Assembly (NCBI GenBank): GCA_963556695.1 | Contig: CAUWAG010000014.1 | Coordinates: 1-64,000, forward strand | Origin: Anthostomella pinea | Taxonomy: Eukaryota; Ascomycota; Sordariomycetes; Xylariales; Xylariaceae | DNA: 64,000 bases | Direction of reading: 5' to 3' | In this document: positions 22,118 to 33,150 of the stretch, piece by piece | How positions within the stretch are numbered: the stretch's first letter is position 1 | Layout of the letters: each line of letters starts with the position of its first letter | Notes under the pieces: model-generated | What the model was told of the DNA's origin: nothing | Seen by the model: only the letters and a program-made list of their open reading frames with translations | Databases searched by the model: none | Made by a program: the position numbers and the translations under genes

Positions 22118-22944
22118 ATGTCCAAATTCCTCATCTCCAGCGAAGTGGCGGAGCTGCTTCCGCGCATGCAGGTGGTCGTCGTCAGCGTCAAGGGTCTCGA
22201 CAACAGCGGTGGGAAGCCCAACGTAGCTGCACACGTCCAGGTACGCTGAAACAAACCATGCACCCATCTTCTGTTAGCCTTGCTCACAATACGTGCCCTC
22301 TCGCGCAGCACGTGGTCGACAAGACAGTCGAGCACTTCGCCTCCCGCAAGTACGCCAACGCGCAGTCACATCCGCGCATCGCCCTGTACCGCAACACGCT
22401 CAAGGATGTCGCCAATGTCTCCACCAAGAAGTACCCCCAGTCCAACGAGAGCCTGGTCAAGCGCGTGCTGAAGGAAAAGGCGGCGCCTCGACCCATCTCC
22501 CCCGCTGTGGACTTCTACAACGCCGTCAGCATCGAGCATGCCGTGACCGCAGGCGCCTTCGACCTAGACGAGCTCAAGGCCAAGCCGGAGCCTCTGGAAC
22601 TACGGGTGTCCAAGGTCGAGCAGGACACCTTCGTCCCTCTTGATGCTCCCCGGGCAGAACCTGGCAAGGTTGATGTGAAGGAGATCCTGTATGCGCAGGG
22701 ATCTACGGTGCTGACGCGGCATATGGCCTGGAGGCAGAGTGCCCAGGCTCTGGTCACGCGCGAGAGCAATAACATCATGTTCATGAGTGAGGTATTCAAC
22801 GAGGGTGCGGTTGGGGGCGAGCCGTCGGAGCTAGCCGTGTCTGTTGCCACCAGCTTGCAGAAAGGCTTGAAGGAGCTGCTCGGCGTGGACAGCACTGTGG
22901 AGTTTCTGGGCCTGAGCCTTGGTAAACTCGAGATCGAGCTGTAG
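22118..22944 (+). CDS. B3/B4 tRNA-synthetase-like domain protein
   Basis: Exons 22118-22240 and 22309-22944 (68 bp intron GTACGC...GCGCAG) encode 252 residues. The body matches the B3/B4 domain first seen in phenylalanyl-tRNA synthetase beta chains, here as a stand-alone protein. Such proteins are believed to bind tRNA or amino acids and may edit mischarged tRNA, but the function in fungi is not settled. Landmarks are the N-terminal FLISSEVAELLPRMQVVVV, SHPRIALYRNTLKD, VDFYNAVSIEHAVTAGAFD, and the C-terminal VATSLQKGLKELLG. I chose the ATG giving MSKFLISSEV; an in-frame ATG at 21974 would add 48 less typical residues. It is the first normal gene to the right of the AT-rich block and looks intact. 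Confidence 0.8.
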
Positions 22945-23402
22945 ACAGTCTGATGACGCCTTCAGTTGAGGCTATCCACTTCCGTGCAGCGCGAAACCCA
23001 GAAATTGACCCGAAGCCACTCATCTGTGAGTCAAGTAGCCAGAATGTACACTTCCTGGAGATGTTGCTTTAATAGGAAGTCAGCCGCGAAAATTCTTCGC
23101 TACGCTCTGCCACATGTAGACTTCAGCTCCATCTGGCACGTCTGTGCCTCGCATGGAATTCCTTCTATGCACCCGTAGGAATGTTTATTACGTACAATTT
23201 TCAGCCGTTGCCGCTTACTGGTCGGTCGAGGCGCTGACAGGGTTGCAAGGGCTGACGCCTGCTCCTCGGGTCCTCCCATCAGCCCATACATATGCGTGTT
23301 CATCCCTGCATCATCACACGCTTTGCCTTAATCTGAGCTCCTTACATCTGGAACATGTCTTATGATAAATTCTCCCGTTAGGTCGATACGTGAGACGCGC
23401 AT
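22945..23402. other. Intergenic, promoter side of the SulP gene
   Basis: No gene is recognised. ATG 23403 and the region up to 23600 may belong to a 5' exon of the SulP/STAS gene. Confidence 0.4.
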
Positions 23403-23650
23403 ATGCCAATCAGACGCAGTTCCGAGGGCATCCCTAGTGGCGACATCTCTTCCAACCATCACCGGATCTTAGGGACGGCCTTAACTACAAGGTCTACGTT
23501 TCAACCCTATTTCCTTGCCTGGTCGTATGTCAACTACTCCTGAGCGGCCCGCCCTATTCTCTTGCTTGCACGATCGCGACTTGGATACAGGATTGACACC
23601 AGGCGACCCCTTTTCCTTTTCCTTCTACTCCACCCCGGAACCACGATACT

Positions 23651-26600
23651 GTGCGCGCATACGTCGAAGACGCCTTTGCGCGTTTCAATTGTCCCACGAT
23701 GTCTGCGAATGGAGCATGGAAGCGCCTGCAGCGCGGCATGCCGGCCATTATGCTAGGCACGCTGTTTAACGTTCTGGATGCAGTCTCGACAGGCCTGCTC
23801 GTCTTCCCAAGCGACGGCAGAGCCTTCGCAGGACTGCAGAACAAGTCAATGTCTACATACATCATGAGGTGAGAGATTAACACCCGTGTTCTATGAACGG
23901 CATCCTGACTGCATCTCCAGCTCAATCCTTAGCCAAGTAGCAATGACACTCGGAGGCTCCCTCTTCCCCGGTGCACTCGGCGCCATGCTGATCGAGGTGC
24001 TCCCTTTCATGCGAGGCGTGGCGTCAGATATACGGAATGCACTGGGCGACGACAACCCGGCGGTCGTGCCTACAGTGATGGTCGCCTACGCCATGTCCAG
24101 TTTCCTAATCGGGATTGTCTTCTTGCTGCTCGGTGCTCTTGGTTTCGGTCGACTGGTAAGTGGAGGAAACTCCAGCGTTACCTCAGATGACGACGTACTG
24201 ACATGTGAGATTACCGCAACAGATATCATACTTCCCCCAGACGGTTTTGACAGGGGCCATCGGCGGTATCGGCGTCTCGCTCTTCATCCTGGGTCTCGAG
24301 CTGCCTCTGCCCAGTGACCAGCATCTGTCGCTCTCCAACGCAGGCACCGTACTGTTCAGCAAGCAGCATGTTCCGCTCCTACTGGCTTCCCTTCTTCCAA
24401 TCTTTTTCATGTGCTACTCAGTGCGATCCGAGACGCTCAACAAGCTGACGAGAGGGGCCGTACAACACCCTTACTACGTTCCCCTGTATTTCCTAGCCAT
24501 TGCAGCTCTGTTCTGGATCATTGTCGGGGGCTTGGGCGTCGAAAGACTTGGCGGTCTGCATGGCCTCGCTGCCAGTGGCTGGCTCTTCAGCACTGGAGAA
24601 TCCCTCGGTGGTGGGAAGACGAACCTGGCTGATGCGCTGAACTACTGGAGCTTGTTCGACTTTCGTTTGGTTGAGATCTCTGCTCTCGGCCACGCCGTCA
24701 CGAACTTCGTTCTACTGGTGGTTATTGGAGTGTTGAATCTCCCCGTCTATGTTCCAGCTCTGGCCCTGGCTCTCGACGTACCCTACAGCATGTGAGTCGC
24801 TTACTGTCCTGTTCAGGTTCTGTCATATTTTGCTCCCTCTTCGTACCTCTTGATGTAACTGACGTCGGTAACCAGGAACCATGAGTTGATAGGGCAGGGT
24901 GCTGCTAACATTCTAGCTGGGGCGGTCGGATCGCTGCCCAACATTCTAGTAAGTGTTTCAAAGTGGTCCCATTGCTCTTACTTCCCTCGACCCGCTTCCC
25001 CTTTCAAAGACGCTGACCAGGGTGCCAGCAACTTTCCTACTCTGTTTTCTTCACCCGAGCAGGGGGCCGAAGAATTGAAGCAGGCGTCGTCATCCTGTTG
25101 ACTCTCGTCTTGTTCTTCGTTTCATCCTATCTGCTACTATACATCCCCACTATCTTGGCCTCAGGCCTTGTGCTCTTCCTCGGCATCGAGCTCACCCTGG
25201 AGGCGGTGTGGGAGTCGGCTAAAGACCTAATATGGACGGAGTGGCTCGTTGTCATGGCCACTCTGCTTGCTTGCGCATTCGTTGGGTTTGCTCCTGGGGT
25301 TGGGGTGGGCATCGCTGCCGCAGTAGTGGTATATACTGGCTGGGGATGCTGGGATTTGGTGAGCCGTTATATCTGGTGCCCAGGTTCAACATAATATGGC
25401 TGACATGCTTTTTGCAAGAGAGCGAGACCTGGTTACGTGGAGCGCAACTTGACCATCTTGGACCAGCACTCCAAGCATCTGCATCACCACTCGCATCGCC
25501 TACGAGCCAATGCTGGTTACTCGCGTCTTCCGGACACGGCCCCCGAGGAGTCAGGGGTCAGTGATTTGGAAGAGAAGCTACATCCACAGATCCGGCTTGT
25601 CCACCTCAATGGCTACGTTTGTGAGTGCACCCAGTTATGCACGCGATGAAACGGGTTTTCGCTGACCATATGCCAGTCTTCGGCGTCATTCCCTCGGTGG
25701 AGGCCCAGCTCATTGCTCGAGTAAAGTCCAAAGGTGCTAGTATAGACCCCGGCGCGCCGCATGAGTATGTAGTTGTTGACCTGCAATCCGTCAACCGCGT
25801 GGAAACCGCAGCTGCCAGGGTCATCCGCACAAAAGCCAGAGATACCTCCGGAGTTACTCTCGTCCTGTGCGGCCTTTCAGAAGGGTCTGGCACGGCAGCC
25901 GACCTGGTCAGGTCTGGCCTAGACCTGACTTTTGCGCCCGCGGATGGCGCATTCCCTTCAGAGAAGGAAGGCTCTATCCGGGCTTTCGATGGCTGCGACT
26001 CAGCCTTGGGGTGGTGCAAAGCTGATGTTGCTCGCCGGGAGATAGGCACGCTGAGTGAGCCGGTTGTAAAAGGTAGGCTTTGATATTGCTTTTCTAAGTC
26101 TAGGGGATTCCAGACTAACACGATGCGACAGGACACGCTCGCCAAAGGTTCCTTGAATTGTTTCCACCAAGGTCGAGTTCCATGAGTGGCTTGTCACTCG
26201 ATGAACATGACGATTCAATCGAAGCCGAAGCGATGGAGCCAAGTATTAATGGCTTTGAAGTGAAGCTGTACAAGGCCGAGTCGAACACCATCCCTCGACC
26301 AACAACGGAGGCCAGCGTCCATTTCACCTTCGTCAGCTCCGGTAGCCTGGACATCCCCTCTTGCACCACTCAAACTACTACATCCGCGGCTGCGCCTCGA
26401 GTGAGGTATAACCGGGCCTCGCTGCGTGCCACCGTCATAAACGTCTTTCGTCAGAGTTTGGACATTGTCATGCGAAGACCGAGGAGTGATGAGGCGCTGC
26501 AGAAACCTTCATCAGACAACGAGGGTGCCTCTGACAGCGAGGCGACCGATGTTCCTACACCCAATAAGAGGCAAGCCTACCCTGGCCATACTACTTACGT

Positions 26601-26694
26601 CCCTCCACAGGTCTCCCAGGGACTTTCCTCGGTTCAAGAACCACCGTACTCGGGATCTGACAAGGCTGCGGACGAGATATGTACCGCCATTTGA
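23651..26694 (+). CDS. SulP-family membrane transporter with STAS domain (Vsb1-like)
   Basis: Exons end at 23868, then 23921-24155, 24223-24791, 24876-24948, 25029-25358, 25419-25620, 25677-26072 and 26132-26694. All junctions are GT-AG and keep frame. The product has about ten hydrophobic helices, beginning GMPAIMLGTLFNVLDAVSTG and including SYFPQTVLTGAIGG and HELIGQGAANILAGAVG. A cytosolic STAS domain follows (about IRLVHLNGYVFFGVIPSVE to LVLCGLSEG), then a long Ser-rich tail. This plan fits the SulP proteins related to yeast Vsb1 (YGR125W), linked to vacuolar basic amino-acid storage; transferring that role is inference. The 5' end is unresolved. The frame is open from about 23597, the segment VRAYVEDAFARF looks coding, no ATG lies there, and candidate starts are 23403 or 23527 (via an intron) or 23699. 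No lesion is seen downstream. Confidence 0.83.
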
Positions 26695-27263
26695 AACGCG
26701 GGGTCTCAAGTAAATATGTGGCCGGCGGATTGCCTGGAAGCTGTGGAGTTGAACGATATTGGCGGTTCATGCTGGCTTGTAGAGGTGCCTTTCCTGTGTC
26801 GGATGCCGCGCTGTCTTGGTCCTCCATAGAGCAGCTTCTGGGGCAAGCCATTCGTCGGGTCGCATTGGAGATGAGCGCTGAGACATGAGCTGGGGAAGAC
26901 GTAGATGCCATATAAAATACTAGATATGTAAAGCAATACAATAACGAGATATTATATATCTATCTATTTATGCCAGGTGTGTGCTACGTAGAAAACGGGT
27001 AGGTGATCCCGGCTTTCAGTGTAGACAGATTATAAACCATGCTATGGTTAGACATGAAGTCTGCCTCAAGACAATTCTATTAATAAAATTCGTGCCAGCC
27101 ACAACCCCTGGCTTGGCTTGCCATGCTCTCCGCCATTTTCCGTCATTGTTGACTGTAAAGTCGGTATCTGCCCTTAGACCTCACCCCCTTGGTTCTTGCG
27201 TGCATTGTTCTGTTCATTTGTCACATTTCTAAGTATGCCTAGCCTTCAAAGGCCCCCTTTACT
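26695..27263. other. Intergenic, nothing recognised
   Basis: This is the 3' flank of the SulP gene with a short AT-rich patch near 26930-26970. No family features appear on either strand. Confidence 0.45.
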
Positions 27264-27408
27264 GTTGAATGGCGCACAAGCCACCGTGGCGTTCAGGGAG
27301 GTGGCAATGCACCAACAAGGCCAATAGGGCATTTTTAGGCCACCTAGCCCACAAAAGGATTTTCACAGAGACACAACACTCAAATCAGAATCACCAGAAT
27401 ACACGTTA
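27264..27408 (+). repeat. Dispersed 145-bp repeat, copy A
   Basis: The segment starting GTTGAATGGCGCACAAGCC is about 85 percent identical by eye to the reverse complement of 46976-47119. Copy B reads as protein in one frame (NGAQATVAFREVAVHQQGQ), so this may be a duplicated gene fragment and not a transposon. Confidence 0.7.
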
Positions 27409-27702
27409 TCAACCAGATCAACCATAATACACGCTGTTTAACATTTACGCCCCCATGCCCCTTTCACAGTTGAAGTGAAATAATGTCATTGTTTCTTTGG
27501 CATAGACGTCGGCACTTTGTTGCCTTGACCAAGACAATAGTGAGAGATTCTTCTCTTGCATAAAAAGCCGTCTACTCCCGGTGTGACATGAGCCAGGCAT
27601 CGGAGACCACAACAAGTCAACTCCAGATTCCTGTCGACTAAGCAAGGTAGGTGATAATATCAAGACTGCAGAGCAGTCTTTCTTTTCTTCACATCTGCCT
27701 AT

Positions 27703-28203
27703 ATGTACTTCAGGTCTAAGGTAAGTAAGTCCAACATGTCGAACTCATCCGAGCATTGGGGTTCGCCTCTGCCCTTGCGGTCGAAGAGCTTGACAACGGA
27801 AACAGACCAGGAGAAGTTCGAGGCACCTCAGCCGGGTCATGAGGACGCTATTGAGCATTTCTTCGATCTGGAGGGCGCCTCCCTGCCGCTGGCCGGTAAG
27901 GACGCATCCAACACTATCCCCGGGTTCGTGCCGATCGAGGGGCACAAGGTCGACCAGCACGTAGCTTCGTTGAATGAAGCCCTCCAGCACGAAAACGAGT
28001 CCGGAGGGAACGGTCCGTGGGTCTATCCCTGGAGTGAGAATTGCTGGATGGGCACTGTTCGTGCGACGTTGCCAGACCAGAAGATTGGGACGCCGAAGGT
28101 TGCGCTGCCGGCGGCCAAGGTCGACTGTAAATGTCAGCTTCTGGACTTTGGATCTGGGGAGAAGGAAAATTTGATACGATCGCCCGTTAAGGTTAATTGG
28201 TAG
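27703..28203 (+). CDS. Hypothetical protein, about 155-166 residues
   Basis: A single open frame of 166 codons encodes a hydrophilic protein with no signal peptide or membrane segment. Recognisable strings are SNSSEHWGSPLPLRSKS near the start, EDAIEHFFDLEGASLPLAGK in the middle, and GPWVYPWSENCWMGTVRA toward the end. I do not recognise the family. The start is either 27703 or the second ATG at 27736 (MSNSSEHWG). The first 33 bases contain GTAAGTAAGT, which could be a splice donor. The TGTG...CACA element lies 70 bp beyond the stop. The composition and the length of the open frame argue for a real gene, but a fragment of a longer one cannot be excluded. Confidence 0.45.
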   Translation: MYFRSKVSKSNMSNSSEHWGSPLPLRSKSLTTETDQEKFEAPQPGHEDAIEHFFDLEGASLPLAGKDASNTIPGFVPIEGHKVDQHVASLNEALQHENESGGNGPWVYPWSENCWMGTVRATLPDQKIGTPKVALPAAKVDCKCQLLDFGSGEKENLIRSPVKVNW

Positions 28204-28274
28204 CTTGAATGTAAGTCAAAATCTGGAAATGGTGTGGAGAAATGCAGTACGCGGATTCCTTGCAAGTGAATCCT

Positions 28275-28525
28275 TGTGGATTCAGTGCATGGACCCATAT
28301 GGAGTATTCTGGAACCCCACCAGATATGTTGGAGGTTACCTGATGAAGGCTGCCTGGCAACCCTTTGTTGCCCCAGGTACCTCACCACTGTAATATAGGT
28401 ATTTAGATACATCTCGGATGGAATCCTTTCCATCCGACCTTTTAATCAAGCACCACCCAGACCACTGATAAATTACAACAAGACTTGTGATTTGTCAGCA
28501 TCTGGGAAAGCTACCAAAAGGCACA
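28275..28525 (-). mobile_element. TGTG...CACA element, copy 2, 4-bp duplication TCCT
   Basis: This 251 bp unit is the inverse-oriented relative of 11889-12140. It is flanked by TCCT at 28271-28274 and 28526-28529. Differences between the two copies are scattered single bases, so this is an older dispersed family and not a segmental duplication. Confidence 0.78.
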
Positions 28526-28754
28526 TCCTTACAGATCTCGTGACCATTAAGTGATTCCGGTATGCGCATTGGTTGATGGTGAGTTCATGCAGTGGCAGGC
28601 TGTCTGCAGCTGCGCCCCATCCCCTCCCCGACTCCTCATTCGAACCTCCAAGCTGCTCACATGCACGATACGTGAGACCAGAACACTTACTCAGACCACA
28701 TTCCATCCATATCCCCAGGCCACAGTGTCCGTCTCGGACTCCAGTGCACCCGCC

Positions 28755-29446
28755 ATGGCCGCAATGACCACCGCCCTAGCAGGCGCATTCCGCTCCGCGC
28801 GCCTCACATACCGCGCAATCGAAGACATCGAAGCTGACAAGGCCTTCGTCTTCCGGGCCCTAAACAGCGACCCCGCCGCCCTCGGCATGGCCTCCTTCGC
28901 CATCCACCAGCCGTGCACGCGGCAAAAGAGCGACAAAAACATCGATACAGCCCTCAAGGCCTCGCTGCTCAGCGTCTTCATCTGCCTGCCCAACAACGAG
29001 AACAATGAGAAGGTCAAAGACCCACGCCGATCGGCATGCTCTTCCTGAGCGACTCGGGCCTCGCGTCGCTGGCGTATTTCCGGCGCACGAGCTTGGGGGT
29101 TCAGATCGCGGACGCGCATCAGGGGAAGGGGTATGGATCCGAGGCGATTAATTGGGCGGTTGACTGGGCATTTAGGTGGGTGGGCGTGCATAGCGTGGGT
29201 TTGGTGACAGCTTCTTATAATGAGAGGGCTCTGGCGCTGTATAAGAAGCTGGGGTTCAAGGTCGAGGGTGTTACTCGCGAGGCGATTTATATGGATAGGA
29301 AGTGGTATGAGATGGTCCAGCTTGGGATGCTGGAGCAGGAGTGGGAGGCGCTGAGAGGGGGTGGTCCTAAGCCGGCTGGGCGGGTAGTGGATACACCCCA
29401 CGGAAGAAGGGTACTGCCGAATCCAATGGGACGTGGACAGCGATGA
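28755..29446 (+). CDS. GNAT-family N-acetyltransferase, one-base frameshift
   Basis: The N-terminal part (RLTYRAIEDIEADKAFVFRALN) and the C-terminal part (GVQIADAHQGKGYGSEAINW, the acetyl-CoA-binding Q/R-x-x-G-x-G/A loop, then SYNERALALYKKLGFKVEG) are both typical of GNAT enzymes of the RimJ/RimL type, which acetylate amino groups on peptides or small molecules. The two parts are in different frames. Total length from 28755 is 692 bases, one short of 231 codons, and the break lies near 29010-29025 around GACCCACG, just before PIGMLFLS. One missing base explains the gap. It is either a real frameshift that inactivates the gene or a sequencing error. Start chosen: ATGGCC at 28755; the frame is open further upstream but lacks family features. 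Confidence 0.75.
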
Positions 29447-29787
29447 GTTGCTTCCAAATATGTTACCAGATTATCGAGTCATTCAGGATGGAGCTGTGTT
29501 GTCTACATCAGACAGTGAGGCATGATGTATTGGACAGAAGCAGTATCGACATGGACGAATATCCTTTCGTGTGAGCTTTACTACCACGCAGTATTGATGC
29601 ATCTATACTCTTTAAATATCGACAACCGACACGACGAACGACTTCAGCATCTGCCATGCTCGAGACTATTTCAGACCGGCGCATGAAAACAGGACAGGGA
29701 TGGCGACTCGTTGACAGCAGACATACCCTACACAAGGGCAGGAAGTTTGTGAATCACCCAGGCTTGTACAGTCATCACGACGTACTA

Positions 29788-30014
29788 AACTCAGCCCTAT
29801 AAGTCTCAGTACGCGCCATGTCGATGATATTCCAGAACACCCGTTGGAATCCTTGAAATACTGGAATAAGCATACTGGAATAAGCAGACTAGAATAAGCA
29901 GCTTTGATTTGATTCGCCATTTTTAATGCTTATTCCATTGTGCTTGTGCCGATTTTATGAATATCCCGTGGTTTGATAGAAGGGTGGTGTATGGAGACTT
30001 ATGAGGGTTCAGTG
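29788..30014. mobile_element. MITE, TA-flanked, copy A (227 bp)
   Basis: About 30 bp inverted ends (ACTCAGCCCTATAAGTCTC at left, GAGACTTATGAGGGTTCAGT at right) enclose a non-coding core with repeated GGAATAAGCA words. TA flanks both sides (29786-29787 and 30015-30016), as made by Tc1/mariner-type transposases. The other copy is 53439-53654. This one lies just 14 bp past the SET gene stop and probably sits in its 3' UTR. Confidence 0.78.
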
Positions 30015-30027
30015 TATCAACCACGCC

Positions 30028-32009
30028 TCAAGAATCCCTCCGATACCTACACCTTTTCTCCCCACAAAGACACTTCTTATCCAACCCCCTCCAGTACTTA
30101 TCCGAGTAGTCGACCGTGATCTCCGCCCCGGCCTCAATGCCCTTACTAACCAGCACCACCCTCTGCGTGTCGAGCCACGCGAAGCGCTGGTACTGCGCGT
30201 TGGCATTGCAGCTATGGTTCACGAAGCGCGTGAAGTTGCCCTGCCGCCCCTGCCAGATCTGGTACGTCGTCGATCCGGCCGCATTGGCGCCCTCCATGAC
30301 GTCAACGTCTTGCAGCCCGCGCGTAACGACGCCGACGAACTCGCCGACCGCGGCGCCGCGCTCGAAGGCGCACAGCGCCAGCAGGCCGTTGCTGCGCCCG
30401 TTGAGCGTGCGGAACACCTGTACTGGGCTGCGGTGAGGGCTGGCGCTCCCGAAGAGCGAGGGGAAGCAGTAGCAGTTGTTCTGCTTGAGGTCGTCGGACT
30501 GTTCTTGGCTGCAGGTGGCGCAGATGGGGAGGGGTGAGATTCTGGTCAGAGCGGCGTCTGTTGGCGGGGACCAGCGCGGGTCGTCGCCGCCCCAGGCTCG
30601 CTCGTCGATTATGCACTCCTCTATGTGTCTGAAGTTGAAGTATGGATCCCACTGCAGGTACATCGTGTGTAGCGGCGCCGGGGGTGTACCATCCGGGAAG
30701 ACCACCCAGTCGTGTGGGTGGCCGTGGTAGACCCGCTCAGGGGATTCACCGATGATGGAGAGCAGCTGTCGCCAATTCGGGTGCGTCGTATCCGCCGCCA
30801 CCTTGAGTGCTGGACGCAGACTGGCGAGACGCTGCATGCTTTCCTTGTCGAACCCAATACGATACTTGCAGAATCGGTAAATACCCATTCCAGCAAACAC
30901 CAGCGACGCCCAGCCGCCGGCATCTTTGATCTCCTTGTAGCCTCGCCAGATGGCCATCTTGTTCCGTAGTTCCTTGTCCGACCACCCAAAGTCACTGCAT
31001 GCTTCCACGAGCGCTGCCTTGCGATGCTTCGTGTCCGAAGTCGACGGGTTGGCTGTCTTGAGATGCTCGACGTAGGCGTCAAAGTACTCAACCCAGCGTG
31101 CCTGTACGATAACCTCGACCGACCTGCACGTCCGGCTGGCTTGAGTGACTTTCCTGCAGAACAGGTTCGTGTCGTTGAAAGGCCTTCCATTTTGGAATAG
31201 ACTTGCGCCTGGGGGTTGAGTGAGGCCCGAAGAATGCATCCCTACTTGAGAGCCCTGCGCGCCCTGGAGCAGCGGCCCCGCCATGAACTGATCCATGAGC
31301 CCTTGCGGATCTATACTGATGCCGCCATGGATCTGTTCCCATATCCCGACGATCAGCTTGTCCAAGGTAGACGGCTTCAAAGCATAGCCGACGGACTCAG
31401 CTTTGCGTCGCTTGGGGAAATTGCCATCAGCAATCTGCATCTGTCTTTGCGTGTTGTTCTCGACAAGAGGCACATCTCCGCGACTTGGCCGCAAGCCACT
31501 GATGGCTTTCCTTGAGATGTTGGTATGATCCTCGTCCTCGGCGTCTGATGCTTCCTCAGAATTCGATTCCTGTGCCGGCCCTGATCTGGGTTGCACTCTT
31601 GACCTTAAGGCATCGGAATTCGCCACGTGTGAGCCCCGAGGCAGGGAAGGCAGTATCGTGCCAGCAGATGGTGCAACATCGTCTACTGCTCTGGTTGTTA
31701 TATCCTCTGGTGGCTCGAATGGAGTACCAGACTTTGGTGTAACCACTCCTGTCAGGTCAACGACATGCTCAGAGAGGTCAGTCAAACCACAAGATGAAGG
31801 GTGGACGGCACGCATACCGTCACAGTTAGACCAGCCGCTGTTTGAGTGCTTTCTTCCCTCGAACGGTCTCGAAATTTGGCTTCGATACATACGACCGGAT
31901 CGACCAGCTGTTCGACCGAGCTCCAGTCGATGTCGGCGCGGGACAGCTGGTCGGCGACGGCACGCGCGACCTGCTCGCGGATCGCCTCGAACTGGTCTGC
32001 GGAAGCCAT
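30028..32009 (-). CDS. SET-domain protein (putative lysine methyltransferase)
   Basis: Exons 32009-31818 and 31767-30028, joined across a 50 bp intron (GTATGC...CTGAG), give 643 residues. The N-terminal half is disordered with an acidic patch (EEASDAEDEDH). A middle block about residues 300-420 (DFGWSDKELRNKMAIWRGYK) is unassigned. The C-terminal SET domain shows GLLALCAFERGAAVGEFVG, RFVNHSCNANAQYQ (the NHSCxPN-type core) and EITVDYSDKYW (the catalytic Tyr region). A Cys-rich post-SET knot CLCGEKRCRYR follows. Such enzymes transfer methyl from S-adenosylmethionine to lysine on histones or other proteins. Substrate is not predictable here. The gene looks intact. A MITE abuts its 3' end. Confidence 0.85.
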
Positions 32010-33150
32010 GGCTTAGTCGGGCCTGTGCCGGTACTCAACTGGCGTCTGAACGTGCCACCGTCGGGGCATTCTTGTAGCATGAGGTGGCATTCAGTATCAA
32101 GACGGCCAAGTCAGAGTGACGAAAGCTAGCGTTGGGGTTGGCGGTCGGCCCATGAATCATGATGCTTTCCAGGAGCTGGAGAAGGGAGGATGCCGGTAAA
32201 AGAAATACTTAGCGCCGTCCCGGGGTCCGCTGCCGGGCACCGACATCGGGAAGTGCTGTATGCATGCTGCTTGTCACGATCCCTGCAACACCCACCAGAA
32301 CCCACCCCGGATCTCAGGCGCGCGACTGGCGACATCCGCGAAGCTGCGCCGCTCGATCATCCATCGGTCTTCTGCCCAGGCAGGACGCCCACGGCCGAGC
32401 GATAGAAGTTTGTCGTCCATTTCACGCCTTCGACTTGACTCTCTGGCTGTCCAACAGCACAATGCCTCTCGAGCTGCCAGTCCTCACCCTCGCTGACGCC
32501 CACTGTCTGGTCAAGCTGGCTACCCGGGAATGTCGCCACGTCGAGAGGACTCTGGCTGACCCTGGCACGTGACCTAATCAAAGAACGCGTCGCGAGTCCA
32601 ACGTCGCTGACGTACGCTCAACCGAGTCACCCCTGCACAGGCGATATGCGGCAGCCCTAGTGATGATCACTTCGATACTTCGATGCTTATCCCGATAGGG
32701 GGGATTGATGTCATCTACTGTGGTCTGTATCAGAGGACTGCCCTGATTTAAAGAACGAGTGGAATGAGAAACCAGACTTGATCAGAGGAACGTATAAGCT
32801 GCTGCGCAATGGCCTCTGCTACTGGAAATCTGGATCGCCATATAGATAGAGTGCGGCCGTGGCGTCTACCGGTACTGTGATGACTCCTGAACGTCATCCA
32901 CTCAGACTGCGGACGGCTGACCTGAGGGCCCCTTGAGCGCCAACAAATTAGGACAGCCCCCCTGCAACAGTATTATCGCACCAAGCATGTGTAATATTGT
33001 CTTGGCAGACGGGCCACTTCGTCTGAGCACATATATGAAGACCTAGGCCATGCTCGAACGAACCAGCAGTCTACTGGCGAAGCTGTACAAATGTGAAATC
33101 CCTACCCCAACGTCTTTCTTCCCCCTCCTCCGTTCTCAGTAAGAGCTACC
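32010..33150. other. Divergent intergenic region between SET and BOR1-like genes
   Basis: About 1.1 kb shared upstream region. Short open frames overlap on both strands near 32190-32580 without family features. A TATA-like ATATAT near 33030 lies about 120 bp before the BOR1-like ATG. Confidence 0.45.
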
